This document shows positions 7,147 to 16,304 of a stretch of 40,667 nucleotides of DNA, piece by piece. Positions within the stretch are counted from its first letter, which is position 1. Every line of letters starts with the position of its first letter. The position numbers were made by a program, and so were the translations under genes. This stretch comes from an uncultured Bacteroides sp. (GTDB taxonomy: Bacteria > Bacteroidota > Bacteroidia > Bacteroidales > Bacteroidaceae), in NCBI GenBank assembly GCA_900551445.1, contig URWA01000027.1, positions 1-40,667 of the forward strand, given 5' to 3'. The notes under the pieces are model-generated. The model saw only the letters and a list, made by a program, of their open reading frames with translations, had not been told where the DNA came from and did not search any database.

Positions 7147-8505
7147 TCAGTCATTCCACGAAATGCCGTATTTTTCCAGCCGGCGATACAAAGCGGCCCG
7201 ACTGATGCCCAATGAAAGGGCTACCTGCGTCAGATTATTGCCATGTACCTCCAAAGCTTGCAGAATGGTCTGTTTTTCCAATTCCTCCAGCGTCAGCCCC
7301 TTTAAAGTGGCCGATGATTCCAATGCCCCTGTCGTAGGATGATATTGTGACTGAAAATCTGCCGCAGTCAGACAATCCTTTCCGCATACCAGCAAGGTAC
7401 GTTCTACCAGATTCTTCAGCTCCCGAATGTTTCCCGGATAAGGCAGCCGGCTCAGGAATTCCAGCGCATCGTCCGAGAGGGTTGCCAGCGGCAATCCGTC
7501 CGTCTGGCAGCGGCTCTCCACAAAATGAGCGGCCAACAAAGGAATATCCTCCCGCCGTTCACGTAAAGCCGGAAGATGCACTGTAATCAAGTTGATACGG
7601 TAAAACAAGTCTTCCCGGAACGTATGTTCACGCACCATCTGTTCCAGATTGGCATTGGTGGCACACACCACCCGCACATCGACTTTTCGCGGACGGCTCT
7701 CCCCCAACGGTTCAAACGTCTGCTCCTGCAACACCCGCAGCAACTTGACCTGACACGACAAATCCAGTTCACCGATTTCATCCAGGAAAATCGTCCCTTT
7801 ATCCGCCAGTTCGAAGCGTCCTTTCCGGTCGGTCACCGCATCAGTAAACGCCCCTTTCTTATGCCCGAACATCTCGCTCTCAAACAAAGTCTGCGAAATA
7901 CCTCCCAGATTGACCTTGACAAAAGGCTGGTTCCTGCGCGGACTGTTCAAGTGTATCGCCTCCGCAATCAGTTCTTTTCCCGTACCGCTCTCCCCCGTAA
8001 TCAATACAGAGGCTCCTGTGCGGGATACCCGCTTCACGGTAAACAGCACCTCTTCCAACACCTTGCTCTTCCCGATGATATGACTGCGGTCGAAATCTTC
8101 TGCTTCTGTGACCGAGACACCGGCAGTTTCCTCCTTTGCCGTCAGTTCCAACGCCGTTTCGATACGTTGCATCAACGCCGCATTGTTCCACGGTTTGGTA
8201 ATAAAATCGAAAGCTCCGGCCCGCATCCCTTGTACAGCCAGAGGGATACTTCCCCAGGCCGTCATCAGAATGACAGGTACATCCGGACAAAACAGTTTGA
8301 CCTGCTTCAACAACACCAGTCCTTCTGCCCCATCGGTAGAAAGGCTGAAATTCATGTCCATCAGAATCAGCTGTGGAGTTACCGTATGTACTACCTCCAT
8401 TGCTTCTTTCGGACCCGGCACAGCCTGTACCTCATATTTCGCCCGTTTAAGCATAAAACTGAGCGACGAACGAATGGCACTATCATCATCTATTATTAGT
8501 ATCAT
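7147..8505 (-). CDS. Sigma-54-dependent response regulator (NtrC family)
   Basis: A 452-residue activator with three domains: a receiver (about 1-120; acidic pocket IIDDD, phospho-acceptor Asp in LILMDMN near residue 52), an AAA+ domain (about 145-375; Walker A GESGTGKE, Walker B GTIFLDEIGE), and a Fis-type DNA-binding helix-turn-helix at the C terminus (TQVALSLGISRAALYRRL). The loop that contacts sigma-54 reads GAFTDA rather than the textbook GAFTGA. It is encoded directly before its kinase and after the TolC-like gene. A sigma-54 promoter with a palindromic upstream site starts this same operon, so it very likely activates its own operon. Confidence 0.94.
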   Translation of the reverse strand: MILIIDDDSAIRSSLSFMLKRAKYEVQAVPGPKEAMEVVHTVTPQLILMDMNFSLSTDGAEGLVLLKQVKLFCPDVPVILMTAWGSIPLAVQGMRAGAFDFITKPWNNAALMQRIETALELTAKEETAGVSVTEAEDFDRSHIIGKSKVLEEVLFTVKRVSRTGASVLITGESGTGKELIAEAIHLNSPRRNQPFVKVNLGGISQTLFESEMFGHKKGAFTDAVTDRKGRFELADKGTIFLDEIGELDLSCQVKLLRVLQEQTFEPLGESRPRKVDVRVVCATNANLEQMVREHTFREDLFYRINLITVHLPALRERREDIPLLAAHFVESRCQTDGLPLATLSDDALEFLSRLPYPGNIRELKNLVERTLLVCGKDCLTAADFQSQYHPTTGALESSATLKGLTLEELEKQTILQALEVHGNNLTQVALSLGISRAALYRRLEKYGISWND

Positions 8506-8512
8506 AACACGA

Positions 8513-8520
8513 CAAAAGTA
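8513..8520 (-). promoter_or_regulatory. Possible internal -7 box before the regulator gene
   Basis: TACTTTTG on the minus strand matches TAnnTTTG and ends 7 bases before the regulator ATG at 8505. No TTG lies at the right distance upstream. If used, it would give the regulator and kinase low constitutive expression independent of sigma-54, with a very short leader. Confidence 0.35.
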
Positions 8521-8545
8521 AATATTATTTCACAAAAGAAGGGGG

Positions 8546-10030
8546 TCAGTGCTTCACTATCTTCTCAAAATCGGCCTCAATCCCTGTACCTGCCGCAAAA
8601 TCCCACAGTGTGAGACTGCGCAACTGGTAATAATAGTACCAGTAATAAAACAACTCATTGATGTGCTTGCGGCGTGCCTCATCCTTCTGACTCTGCGAAT
8701 CGTTCAAGTCGAGCGTAGAAATCTTGCCGACCAGAAAAGTCTCCACGTTCGTATGATAGCGTTTACGGGCAATCTTATCGGCCTCATCCGCCAAATGAAG
8801 CTGTGTCTGCTGGTTGTTGAACTGCTCCACCAGCACAAACAGATTCTGATTGAAATTCATGGATTCCTGCCGCAACTTGCTTTCCGTCACTTCCCGGTTG
8901 CTCTGTGCCACTTTCACCTGCCCACGGCGTTTGCCCCAGTCCAGAATGGGAATCTTGAAACCAATCTCCACCACCTGATTGTCTTTCAACCGACGGTAAG
9001 CCGTGTCAAAACGGCCGTCGGTTCCTGTAAACCCCACCTGGGCAAAGAGCGTGATTTCACGCATATTGCCTTTGGCCTTGGCCACTTCATAATCGGCTTC
9101 GAGCAGCCTGCGACGGATATTCTGGGCAAAGGAGTTGTTAGCCAAAGCCTTGGACAACACATCCGCATACTCCAACCGCACCTCGGGCACGGAATCCGGG
9201 ACCTCCGGTACCAATTCTTCGTTCTCCCCCAAAGCTAGGAATGAACGCAAGGTAAACATGTGACTCTTCAAGGCACTCTCGTTAGAAGTCAATGAGGAGC
9301 GGGCATCCAGCACATTCAATTTCAACTGCAACACATCATTTTCACTGATCTGCCCCATCCGACGCTTGGCTTTAGCCACCTCATACAATTTCTCTGCATT
9401 CTCCAGGTTCTGTCTGGCAATAGCTACGTTTTCACGAGCCAGCAGTAGATTGAAAAAATAATTGATGGTGGTCATCGTAACCTCTTCCGTCGCACTCAGA
9501 AAAGCTGCTTTGGCTTCTGCATAACGTACCGGCTCAATCCGGCGGTCCCATTTGGTCTGATTCACCCCAAAAACAGGCTGGTTCAAGGTCAAAGCCAACG
9601 GGACCGACATAAAGCGGTTACCCGAACTGCCATCCATCTGCCGCAGAAAATCAAGAGACGTATTCAACGACAACGTACCTCCCGTGAACCAGATATTCTG
9701 GTCGATGGAAAGCTGTCCGTTCATCTGCATGTAGTTGTTCTGCACATAGGTATAGGAACCGTCATTCTGCTGATACGAATTATACCCTTTGTGGTAAGAA
9801 GGAAGGGTAGCCGTAAAGTTCACCTCCGGCAACAGTTCCGCACGATAGGTACGATACTCCCAATACGCCGTTTTAAGCTCGTTTAAAGCCACAGCCGCAT
9901 CCACACTCTGTACTCGTGCCAGCATAATGGCCTCGTCTAGCGTCAACACATGCGTTTTCTCCATTGGCTCTACCGCCCCTCCTTTACAGAAAAGGAAAAA
10001 AGAAACTAAAATCCATACACTCCGTTTCAT
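8546..10030 (-). CDS. TolC family outer-membrane efflux protein
   Basis: A 494-residue protein with an N-terminal signal sequence, then two repeats of the outer-membrane efflux protein family: helix-rich segments with Ala/Leu/Glu heptads (for example around NLENAEKLYEVAKAKRRMGQ) and Tyr/Phe-rich strands. It begins TLDEAIMLAR after the signal, as TolC-like proteins do. It would form the trimeric outer-membrane channel for the ABC pump encoded upstream in the operon. The start at 10030 (MKRSVW) gives a proper signal peptide; an extension to 10069 is unlikely. A Cys in the signal region (FLFC) is not in a good lipobox, so lipidation is doubtful. Confidence 0.9.
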   Translation of the reverse strand: MKRSVWILVSFFLFCKGGAVEPMEKTHVLTLDEAIMLARVQSVDAAVALNELKTAYWEYRTYRAELLPEVNFTATLPSYHKGYNSYQQNDGSYTYVQNNYMQMNGQLSIDQNIWFTGGTLSLNTSLDFLRQMDGSSGNRFMSVPLALTLNQPVFGVNQTKWDRRIEPVRYAEAKAAFLSATEEVTMTTINYFFNLLLARENVAIARQNLENAEKLYEVAKAKRRMGQISENDVLQLKLNVLDARSSLTSNESALKSHMFTLRSFLALGENEELVPEVPDSVPEVRLEYADVLSKALANNSFAQNIRRRLLEADYEVAKAKGNMREITLFAQVGFTGTDGRFDTAYRRLKDNQVVEIGFKIPILDWGKRRGQVKVAQSNREVTESKLRQESMNFNQNLFVLVEQFNNQQTQLHLADEADKIARKRYHTNVETFLVGKISTLDLNDSQSQKDEARRKHINELFYYWYYYYQLRSLTLWDFAAGTGIEADFEKIVKH

Positions 10031-10097
10031 ACTCTTCCACTCATTTATCGTATCACATCCGTTCCTCATCTCAATTCTTCCAACCGGCTATTCCGCC

Positions 10098-10763
10098 TTA
10101 TCCTACCTGACGGCCATCAAAGAAGCGTACGATGCGAGAGGTCTGTTTGGCCTGCTCCTCATTGTGAGTCACCATCACCACCGTACGCCCGTCTTCCTGG
10201 TTCAGCTTGTGCAGCAGCTCCATAATCTCCGCTCCCATCTTGGAATCCAGGTTACCGGTCGGTTCATCGGCCAGCACGATTTCCGGATTTCCCACAATGG
10301 CCCGGGCAATGGCCACACGCTGGCATTGTCCTCCGGAAAGCTGCGACGGCATGTGATGCATACGATGACTCAGTCCCACCTTCTGCAACACTTCCTCAGC
10401 CCGCTGCCGGCGTTCCTTCGCAGAAACATCACGATAAAGTAAAGGTACCTCCACATTATCCAGCACATTCAAGGAATTGATCAAGTGGAACGACTGGAAC
10501 ACGAATCCCAAGTTCCGGTTACGGAAAGCAGCCAGTTCCTTGTCTTTCATTCCCTCCACTTTCACTCCTGCAATCTGGATGGTACCGCTGGTAGGCGCAT
10601 CCAGCAGTCCCATGATGTTCAGCAAAGTAGATTTTCCACATCCGGAAGGTCCCATGATACTGAGGAATTCTCCTTTTTCTACCGTCAGGTTCACATTTTC
10701 CAATGCCTGTGTCTCTATCTCATTGGTCCGGTAAATCTTATTGATTCCGGTTAATTCTATCAT
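10098..10763 (-). CDS. ABC transporter ATP-binding protein (MacB/LolD type)
   Basis: A 221-residue ATPase of standard length for the MacB/LolD class. Visible motifs are Walker A GPSGCGKST, signature LSGGQCQR, Walker B VLADEPTGNLD and the switch MVTHN. It powers the two FtsX-type permeases encoded immediately upstream. Possible starts are at 10775, 10769 and 10763. I chose 10763 (MIELTG) because family members begin with a similar MIxLxxI strand; the longer reading from 10826 is unlikely. Confidence 0.94.
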   Translation of the reverse strand: MIELTGINKIYRTNEIETQALENVNLTVEKGEFLSIMGPSGCGKSTLLNIMGLLDAPTSGTIQIAGVKVEGMKDKELAAFRNRNLGFVFQSFHLINSLNVLDNVEVPLLYRDVSAKERRQRAEEVLQKVGLSHRMHHMPSQLSGGQCQRVAIARAIVGNPEIVLADEPTGNLDSKMGAEIMELLHKLNQEDGRTVVMVTHNEEQAKQTSRIVRFFDGRQVG

Positions 10764-10831
10764 ATTCATACGCATCTTGTTTAAAAGTTTATCATTGCAT
10801 CTGTATTCAGACGAATCTTTCCACATTCTTT

Positions 10832-12127
10832 TTATTCATCCCGCAAGGCTTCCGTGGGCGAGATGGCACTTATCCGGCGAGCCGGAATATAAATACCGAC
10901 CCATACTACCAACAACAGTACCACATACACCGCCAGTGAGATGAAGAAAAAGTGCAGTCCAAAATTGTCCACCCAACTGGGAATCACCGCCTGCATCCAG
11001 GAATTTCCCTTATTCAGCCCTTCACTAAACGCATATTGCAGGTAAATGAAGCAACCGATGAAAGTAGCCAGCGTGGTCAGTACCGTACCTTCTCCCAAGA
11101 GCATCAAACGAATGCGATGCGGTGTCGCTCCATAAGAAAGCATCACCCCCACCTCTTCCCGACGGGTGCGAGTCTGCATCCAGAAAGTACCAATCACCCC
11201 CAGACAGAGATTGATTAGGAAAAACAGTGCAATGCTCAAATTACGGCGATAAAGCGCCGTAGAATCACTGAATTCACGGGCCGCATTGATTTCATCGTAC
11301 GATTGCAATTCACGGGCATAAAGATTCCCGGCACGTAGCTGGCGAAGCATCCAAGGGCGGAAATCGTGCAAGAAGCGCTCCATGCTGACTCCCTCTTTCA
11401 AACGAATGACCATCCTCAGATTGTCCAAGTTGGAACGTATATCCGGATTCTGCTGCGGCATGAACACAATCGGTACGGGACGCCAGTCACTCAGATACTT
11501 GCATGCTTTCACCGTCCCCTTCACTGCCGTATAAAACGTGTCTGTACCATTCACCTCACAGCAACGCTGGTTCCGGTACGTATGTGTATGAAACATTTCT
11601 TCCAGCAAATCTTCCGTCATGATATAATAGTACCCGTTGTCCAGCTCCGACAGCTGAACCGCACTCATACTCCCCTCCCCAGATTGGAAACCGTAGGTTT
11701 CAAAGAAATGGGTATGAGGTAAAAATTCGATATAGAGAACCGAATGAACGACCGAATCACCTTCTGCTACAAAATCGGAAGTTCCACTTCCCATCGCACC
11801 CGGATATACAAAAGAAAGTACCGGAGCGGCCTGTTCCACCCCAGGATACTGCCGGGCACGGTCCACTAAATTCAAATACGCCTGCATCAACGAAGCCGAA
11901 TCGGCCGCTTGCGGCTCATATCCGGGAGCCTCCGGAGGAAGCATGGCCACAGACACCATACACAGACGGTCTGCATCGTATCCCAACGGGAGGTGCCGCT
12001 CATAAGTCACTACCATCACGGGGTCGAAAATGGCCCATGAAAGAATGGCCACCAATATCAATTCAGCCAGCAGCCATCCGTTACGACGGCGACGGCTCCA
12101 AAGATTTTTTATAATCAATTTCCACAT
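10832..12127 (-). CDS. FtsX-type ABC transporter permease (MacB-like)
   Basis: A 431-residue permease: an N-terminal membrane helix (about 18-38), a large periplasmic domain (about 40-290), then three C-terminal helices with the FtsX signature (RREEVGVMLSYGATPHRIRLMLLGE and PARRISAISPTEALRDE). This is the mechanotransmission layout of MacB, in which ATP hydrolysis moves the periplasmic part rather than the substrate crossing the inner membrane. A GTG at 12133 is in frame, but the ATG at 12127 is the more likely start. It differs from the adjacent permease in sequence, so the transporter is probably a heterodimer with one shared ATPase. Confidence 0.9.
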   Translation of the reverse strand: MWKLIIKNLWSRRRRNGWLLAELILVAILSWAIFDPVMVVTYERHLPLGYDADRLCMVSVAMLPPEAPGYEPQAADSASLMQAYLNLVDRARQYPGVEQAAPVLSFVYPGAMGSGTSDFVAEGDSVVHSVLYIEFLPHTHFFETYGFQSGEGSMSAVQLSELDNGYYYIMTEDLLEEMFHTHTYRNQRCCEVNGTDTFYTAVKGTVKACKYLSDWRPVPIVFMPQQNPDIRSNLDNLRMVIRLKEGVSMERFLHDFRPWMLRQLRAGNLYARELQSYDEINAAREFSDSTALYRRNLSIALFFLINLCLGVIGTFWMQTRTRREEVGVMLSYGATPHRIRLMLLGEGTVLTTLATFIGCFIYLQYAFSEGLNKGNSWMQAVIPSWVDNFGLHFFFISLAVYVVLLLVVWVGIYIPARRISAISPTEALRDE

Positions 12128-12147
12128 ATCCACTCAGTTTTTTCGGA

Positions 12148-13467
12148 TTATCTTTTTTCATACAATGAATACACAATCGGCTTGCGCAACGACATCCATG
12201 CCGGCCACAAAGCGGAAAGCAAATTCAGCACCAGACACAATAAAAAGGCGATGAGAAACACGACCGGTGCAAACAGCATTTCACCTGACACATACAGATT
12301 GGCTCCTTCCGGAATATCCATCGGCCAGGAATCAAACAACATAAAAATCCATCCACGCCCTACATAAAGCATGATCCATGCCACCAGCAAGCCCAGCAGA
12401 CCTCCCACTAATGTAAGGAAAAAATTCTCCCACATCACCTGCGACAGCAAGGCACTCCGACTGGCCCCAAAAGACTTACGAACGCCCATCTCCGGCAAAC
12501 GACTCTCCATACGACTGGCTATCAGTCCGTTCAGATTCAGTGAAGGCACAACCAAAAGTACCAGTATCCACAGCATCATCCGACCTGCCACCTTCCAAGA
12601 GCTGAAACTCGTATCCGCCGGATAGTCTTTAAACACACTGAGTGCATGCGAAGTGGGCTGTTCCCACAATTCCATCTGCCACTGCCCTTTATATTGTGCG
12701 TTCACTCTTCTGGTCAAGTCCTTGATTTCAGCCCGTAAAGCCTTTGCTTGTGCATTGTCTTTTACTAAAAAAGTCACATCAAACAGACCACAATAGGGGA
12801 AGCTGGAGACAACGGGGTCCTTGTAATTTGATTCAATGGAATAAGGCGCATAAACCTGTGCATACGACTGGCGGGTCAAGAAACTCGCTCCACGTACCAC
12901 CCCACATACGTGATAATTCACATAATCCATGGAAAACGAACGTCCCACCACGCCTTCTGTCGTACCAAACAAACGACGAGCAAGATCATCGGAAATCACA
13001 GCCGTATGAATACCACTTGCCAAATCGGCCTCCGTGAATGGATGTCCCTCCAGAAATTGCAACGCATAGATACGGAAGAAAGCCGGGTCTACCAGTTTCA
13101 ATGCCGGACGGAAATCCCCGCTCCGATCGGCAGGCTGTACATAATAGTCCATCGCATTGCTGAAACGTGCAGAAACCGCTACCACATTCTTTAGCGGATA
13201 AATCCATTCCTGTAAAGCCCGATACGACAAAGCGGACTGATAGATTCTTGATTCCTGTTCCGATTTGAAACTGACATGAGTCAGATACAACGTGTTTTTC
13301 CGATTCTCTTCCGGATAGATAGGAGCCAGTTTCACGTAATAAACCACTGCCACTATCACGGTCATGGCAATAGCCAGTCCTGTGCCGACAATGTAGAGCA
13401 TACTGAACAGACGGTTCTGCTTCAGTAACGTAAAAGCCTGTGTCAAATAAGTTCTTCGCATTCTCAT
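12148..13467 (-). CDS. FtsX-type ABC transporter permease (MacB-like), second subunit
   Basis: A 439-residue permease with the same four-helix plan as its neighbour: helix 1 at about 20-45, a MacB-type periplasmic core domain, then three C-terminal helices with the FtsX motif RLPEMGVRKSFGASRSALLSQVMWEN. The periplasmic part holds a recognisable MacB segment (VISDDLARRLFG). It is separated from the next permease by about 20 bases and from the adaptor gene by 81 bases. Together with the ATPase, adaptor and TolC homologue it completes a tripartite pump from the cytoplasmic membrane to the outside. Confidence 0.9.
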   Translation of the reverse strand: MRMRRTYLTQAFTLLKQNRLFSMLYIVGTGLAIAMTVIVAVVYYVKLAPIYPEENRKNTLYLTHVSFKSEQESRIYQSALSYRALQEWIYPLKNVVAVSARFSNAMDYYVQPADRSGDFRPALKLVDPAFFRIYALQFLEGHPFTEADLASGIHTAVISDDLARRLFGTTEGVVGRSFSMDYVNYHVCGVVRGASFLTRQSYAQVYAPYSIESNYKDPVVSSFPYCGLFDVTFLVKDNAQAKALRAEIKDLTRRVNAQYKGQWQMELWEQPTSHALSVFKDYPADTSFSSWKVAGRMMLWILVLLVVPSLNLNGLIASRMESRLPEMGVRKSFGASRSALLSQVMWENFFLTLVGGLLGLLVAWIMLYVGRGWIFMLFDSWPMDIPEGANLYVSGEMLFAPVVFLIAFLLCLVLNLLSALWPAWMSLRKPIVYSLYEKR

Positions 13468-13548
13468 AAAAATTTCACTCTCATTTTAATCTTGTATATT
13501 CTTTGTCATCTATTCTTGTCTCGAAAAGTCCTTCCATCCTTATCCAAC

Positions 13549-14799
13549 TCAATGTTTCAACCTGACCTTCTGCTTGTTCCGAAAATCCGTCATGTCGCTG
13601 ACTACCACCTGGTCGCCCGGCTGAAGTCCGGAAATAACCTCCACGTATTCAAAATTGGAATCTCCCAGTTGCACCTTCCGCTGGACCAGTTCATCTCTTC
13701 CATCCCGCACAAAAAGTGCATATTCTCCCTTTCCCACATAATAACTGGCATTGTCTATTCGCAATACGTCTTCTTTCACGGCATTCATCACATACACATC
13801 CACTTTCAGTCCCGAACGCAACCGGCGGTAATGGTCATTGGCCAGCTGTACAATAAAGGACATCACGCCATTTTTAGATAAAGGCGTCACACTGCTGATT
13901 TGTCCCTCCAGCTTTTCATTGCCTATCTTCACAATGGCTCGTCCACCTGCCACGACCTGGTCTGCATAAGTATCGGCAATTTCGGCTTCCACTTTAAAAT
14001 GACTCAAGTCTGAAATGACCGCCAGTCGGGTGCCTTCCGTCACCTGTGCCCCCACCTGATCATTAATATAGGTAAGAATGGCTTTTCTGGGCGACCGTAT
14101 CTGTGCGTCCTCCAGTGTTCGCTTCATCTCTGCCATCTCCTTACGGAAAATCTCATATTCCAACTCCTTGACTTTCAAGTCGGCGGCTTTCACCTGCCGT
14201 TCGTTGGCCAGCTGCTGACGAAGCTGTTCCAGTTCCAGTTTTCCCGTTTGAAAATTCAGTTCCGCCTGACGTACCCGGTCGGTTGTACCCGAACCCAAGC
14301 TGTCAAGATATTGTTCATTCCACAACTCCGCCTTCATCCGGTTCAGTTTCATGGCCGACACCTTTACTTTCATCTCCAGATCACTGAGATACGTTTGATT
14401 GTTGATTTTCACCTGATCCAGCTGATACCGCTTCATCTGGTCTTCATCCTGTAATTTCTTATAGCCGGTCTCAGTGCTCTGCAAATCCAGTTTCAACAAC
14501 GGCGTGCCTACCTCTACACTGTCTCCTCCTTCTCCATATACCTCCACAATACGCGAATTAATCGGCGTATTGATGATTTCTTCAAAGGCAGGTACGACCT
14601 TACCCGACGCGCTCACACTTACTTCAATCGTTCCCCGCGTCACTTCCGAAAAAACCAGATTGCCTTCTTTCACACTGCTGCGCATCCATGAAAAAAGCAG
14701 AATCCACACTACCACGCACCCGACTCCAATACCTCCATAACGTATAAGCCTCTTATTGCGTACTCTTCTTCGTACTTCTTTTGATATTTCTCTATCCAT
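13549..14799 (-). CDS. HlyD/MacA family periplasmic adaptor
   Basis: A 416-residue membrane-fusion protein: a basic cytoplasmic start, one membrane helix (about 25-45), a split lipoyl-like/barrel region and a long coiled coil (about 110-220, rich in Leu, Lys and Glu). A typical adaptor strand follows (RSPRKAILTYINDQVGAQVTEGTRL). It bridges the FtsX-type permeases to the TolC-like channel. I chose the ATG at 14799 because the sigma-54 promoter at 14829-14844 would start transcription near 14818; the ATG at 14814 is too close and the reading from 14970 lies upstream of the promoter. It is the first gene of the operon. Confidence 0.9.
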   Translation of the reverse strand: MDREISKEVRRRVRNKRLIRYGGIGVGCVVVWILLFSWMRSSVKEGNLVFSEVTRGTIEVSVSASGKVVPAFEEIINTPINSRIVEVYGEGGDSVEVGTPLLKLDLQSTETGYKKLQDEDQMKRYQLDQVKINNQTYLSDLEMKVKVSAMKLNRMKAELWNEQYLDSLGSGTTDRVRQAELNFQTGKLELEQLRQQLANERQVKAADLKVKELEYEIFRKEMAEMKRTLEDAQIRSPRKAILTYINDQVGAQVTEGTRLAVISDLSHFKVEAEIADTYADQVVAGGRAIVKIGNEKLEGQISSVTPLSKNGVMSFIVQLANDHYRRLRSGLKVDVYVMNAVKEDVLRIDNASYYVGKGEYALFVRDGRDELVQRKVQLGDSNFEYVEVISGLQPGDQVVVSDMTDFRNKQKVRLKH

Positions 14800-14828
14800 A
14801 TTTTTATCTATCATCGCACTTTTTCTAA

Positions 14829-14844
14829 AGCAACATCCATGCCA
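14829..14844 (-). promoter_or_regulatory. Sigma-54 promoter of the efflux operon
   Basis: On the minus strand TGGCATG, four bases, TTGCT reproduces the -24/-12 consensus TGGCACG-N4-TTGCW with one change, and the GG and GC pairs are at the correct spacing. Transcription would start near 14818, about 19 bases before the adaptor ATG. The operon also encodes a sigma-54 activator. Confidence 0.85.
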
Positions 14845-14888
14845 AAAAGATAAACAGTTGATATCCAACAACAACCCTTCTTCAGAAG

Positions 14889-14925
14889 GTGTCCGATATC
14901 GAACACTCCGTTCGGTTTTAAACAC
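14889..14925. promoter_or_regulatory. Upstream activator site (palindrome plus degenerate copy)
   Basis: GTGTCCGATATCGAACAC (14889-14906) is an inverted repeat, mismatched only at one symmetric pair. CCGTTCGGTTTTAAACAC (14908-14925) matches the symmetric form of the same site at 12 of 18 positions. The first is centred about 80 bases before the predicted sigma-54 start, the distance expected for an NtrC-type enhancer site. Binding by the operon's own regulator is inferred. Confidence 0.7.
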
Positions 14926-14962
14926 AGACCGTCCGTTTTTTACGAGAAATCTCACCCAACCG

Positions 14963-14999
14963 TTGCACATTTCGGAAACTCTCTCTACCTTTAAATTTG
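14963..14999 (+). promoter_or_regulatory. Possible promoter of the radical SAM gene
   Basis: TTG (14963-14965) is followed after 20 bases by TACCTTTA (14986-14993), one change from consensus. A perfect TAAATTTG at 14992-14999 has no TTG at the right distance. Either would give a short leader before the ribosome-binding region AAAGGAAAAG at 15001. Confidence 0.45.
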
Positions 15000-15014
15000 G
15001 AAAGGAAAAGAACG

Positions 15015-16304
15015 ATGAACGAGCAGGTAATACAAAAACTAAAGATACTGACAGAATCCGCCAAATACGATGTGTCGTGCGCTTCCAGTGGTACTTCCCG
15101 CAAAAATACCAAAGGAGGGGTGGGAAATACCGTGGGCGGATGGGGCATCTGTCACAGCTTTTCGGAGGACGGACGCTGTATCTCCCTACTCAAAATCATG
15201 CTGACCAACTACTGCATTTACGATTGCGCCTACTGCATCAACCGGGTGAGCAACGACATTCCGCGGGCCACGCTTTCCGTAACGGAACTGGTGGAACTGA
15301 CCATGGAATTCTACCGAAGAAACTACATCGAGGGACTGTTCCTCAGCTCAGGAGTGGTGCGCAATCCCGACTACACCATGGAACGCCTGGTCCGAGTGGC
15401 CAAGGACTTGCGACTGGTACACCGTTTCAACGGCTATATCCACCTGAAAAGCATCCCCGGCGCCAGCGAGGAACTGGTACAGGAAGCCGGGTTGTATGCT
15501 GACCGTCTCAGTGTCAACCTGGAAATCCCAACTGAAAAGAATTTAAAACTGCTGGCCCCGGAGAAAGACCACCAGAGTGTGTATCTCCCGATGAAATACA
15601 TCCAGCAAGGGATTCTGACACACCAGGAAGACCGGAGACACTACCGTCACGTACCTCGTTTCGCACCCGGTGGACAAAGCACGCAGATGATTGTCGGCGC
15701 CACTCCTGAAACCGACAAGGACATCTTACGAGTTTCTTCCTCGCTCTATGAACAACCCACCATGAAACGCGTGTATTACTCAGGCTACATTTCAGTCAAC
15801 ACCTACGACAAGCGACTGCCGACCTTGAAGCAACCGCCTTTGGTCCGGGAAAACCGACTCTACCAAGCCGACTGGCTGTTGCGTTTCTACCAGTTCAAGG
15901 TGGACGAAATCGTGGACGACCAGACTCCCAACCTGGATCTGGACATCGACCCGAAACTGGCTTGGGCCCTCCGCCATCCGGAGTTTTTCCCCGTGAACAT
16001 CCAAACCGCCGATTACGAAGCCATCCTGCGCGTGCCGGGCATTGGGGTAAAATCTGCTCGCCTGATTGTGGCTTCCCGCCGCTTCTCACGCATCGGCTTC
16101 TATGAACTGAAAAAGATGGGAGCCGTGATGAAGAAAGCCAAATACTTCATCACCTGCAATGAACTGCCCGACAAGACCATCCATGAACTGGGGGCTGCTG
16201 GTGTACGGAGACTGTTGCTTCCTACTCCCCGCAAAAAGACAGACGAACGGCAGTTGAGTTTTGACTTTGCAGAAACAGAAGAAGCTGCCCCCACACACAA
16301 GTGA
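15015..16304 (+). CDS. Radical SAM protein with helix-hairpin-helix (TIGR03916-like, DNA modification/repair)
   Basis: A 429-residue protein. The iron-sulfur/SAM site CxxxCxxC is at Cys67, Cys71 and Cys74 (CIYDCAYC), preceded by extra Cys residues near 22, 46 and 55. A helix-hairpin-helix DNA-binding motif lies near residue 340 (VPGIGVKSARLIV). This matches the family named putative DNA modification/repair radical SAM protein, whose reaction is not established. Its usual partner, a TIGR03915-like protein, is encoded at 17543, but here an inverted hydrolase gene lies between them. The ATG at 15015 has a ribosome-binding sequence; an earlier TTG at 14997 is unlikely. The 3' end of the gene forms the left arm of a terminator. 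Confidence 0.88.
   Translation: MNEQVIQKLKILTESAKYDVSCASSGTSRKNTKGGVGNTVGGWGICHSFSEDGRCISLLKIMLTNYCIYDCAYCINRVSNDIPRATLSVTELVELTMEFYRRNYIEGLFLSSGVVRNPDYTMERLVRVAKDLRLVHRFNGYIHLKSIPGASEELVQEAGLYADRLSVNLEIPTEKNLKLLAPEKDHQSVYLPMKYIQQGILTHQEDRRHYRHVPRFAPGGQSTQMIVGATPETDKDILRVSSSLYEQPTMKRVYYSGYISVNTYDKRLPTLKQPPLVRENRLYQADWLLRFYQFKVDEIVDDQTPNLDLDIDPKLAWALRHPEFFPVNIQTADYEAILRVPGIGVKSARLIVASRRFSRIGFYELKKMGAVMKKAKYFITCNELPDKTIHELGAAGVRRLLLPTPRKKTDERQLSFDFAETEEAAPTHK

Noticed and set aside
7576..8499. 307-residue plus-strand frame opposite the sigma-54 regulator
   Set aside because: The minus strand encodes all domains of an NtrC-type regulator. The plus frame has no domain, promoter or ribosome-binding site.
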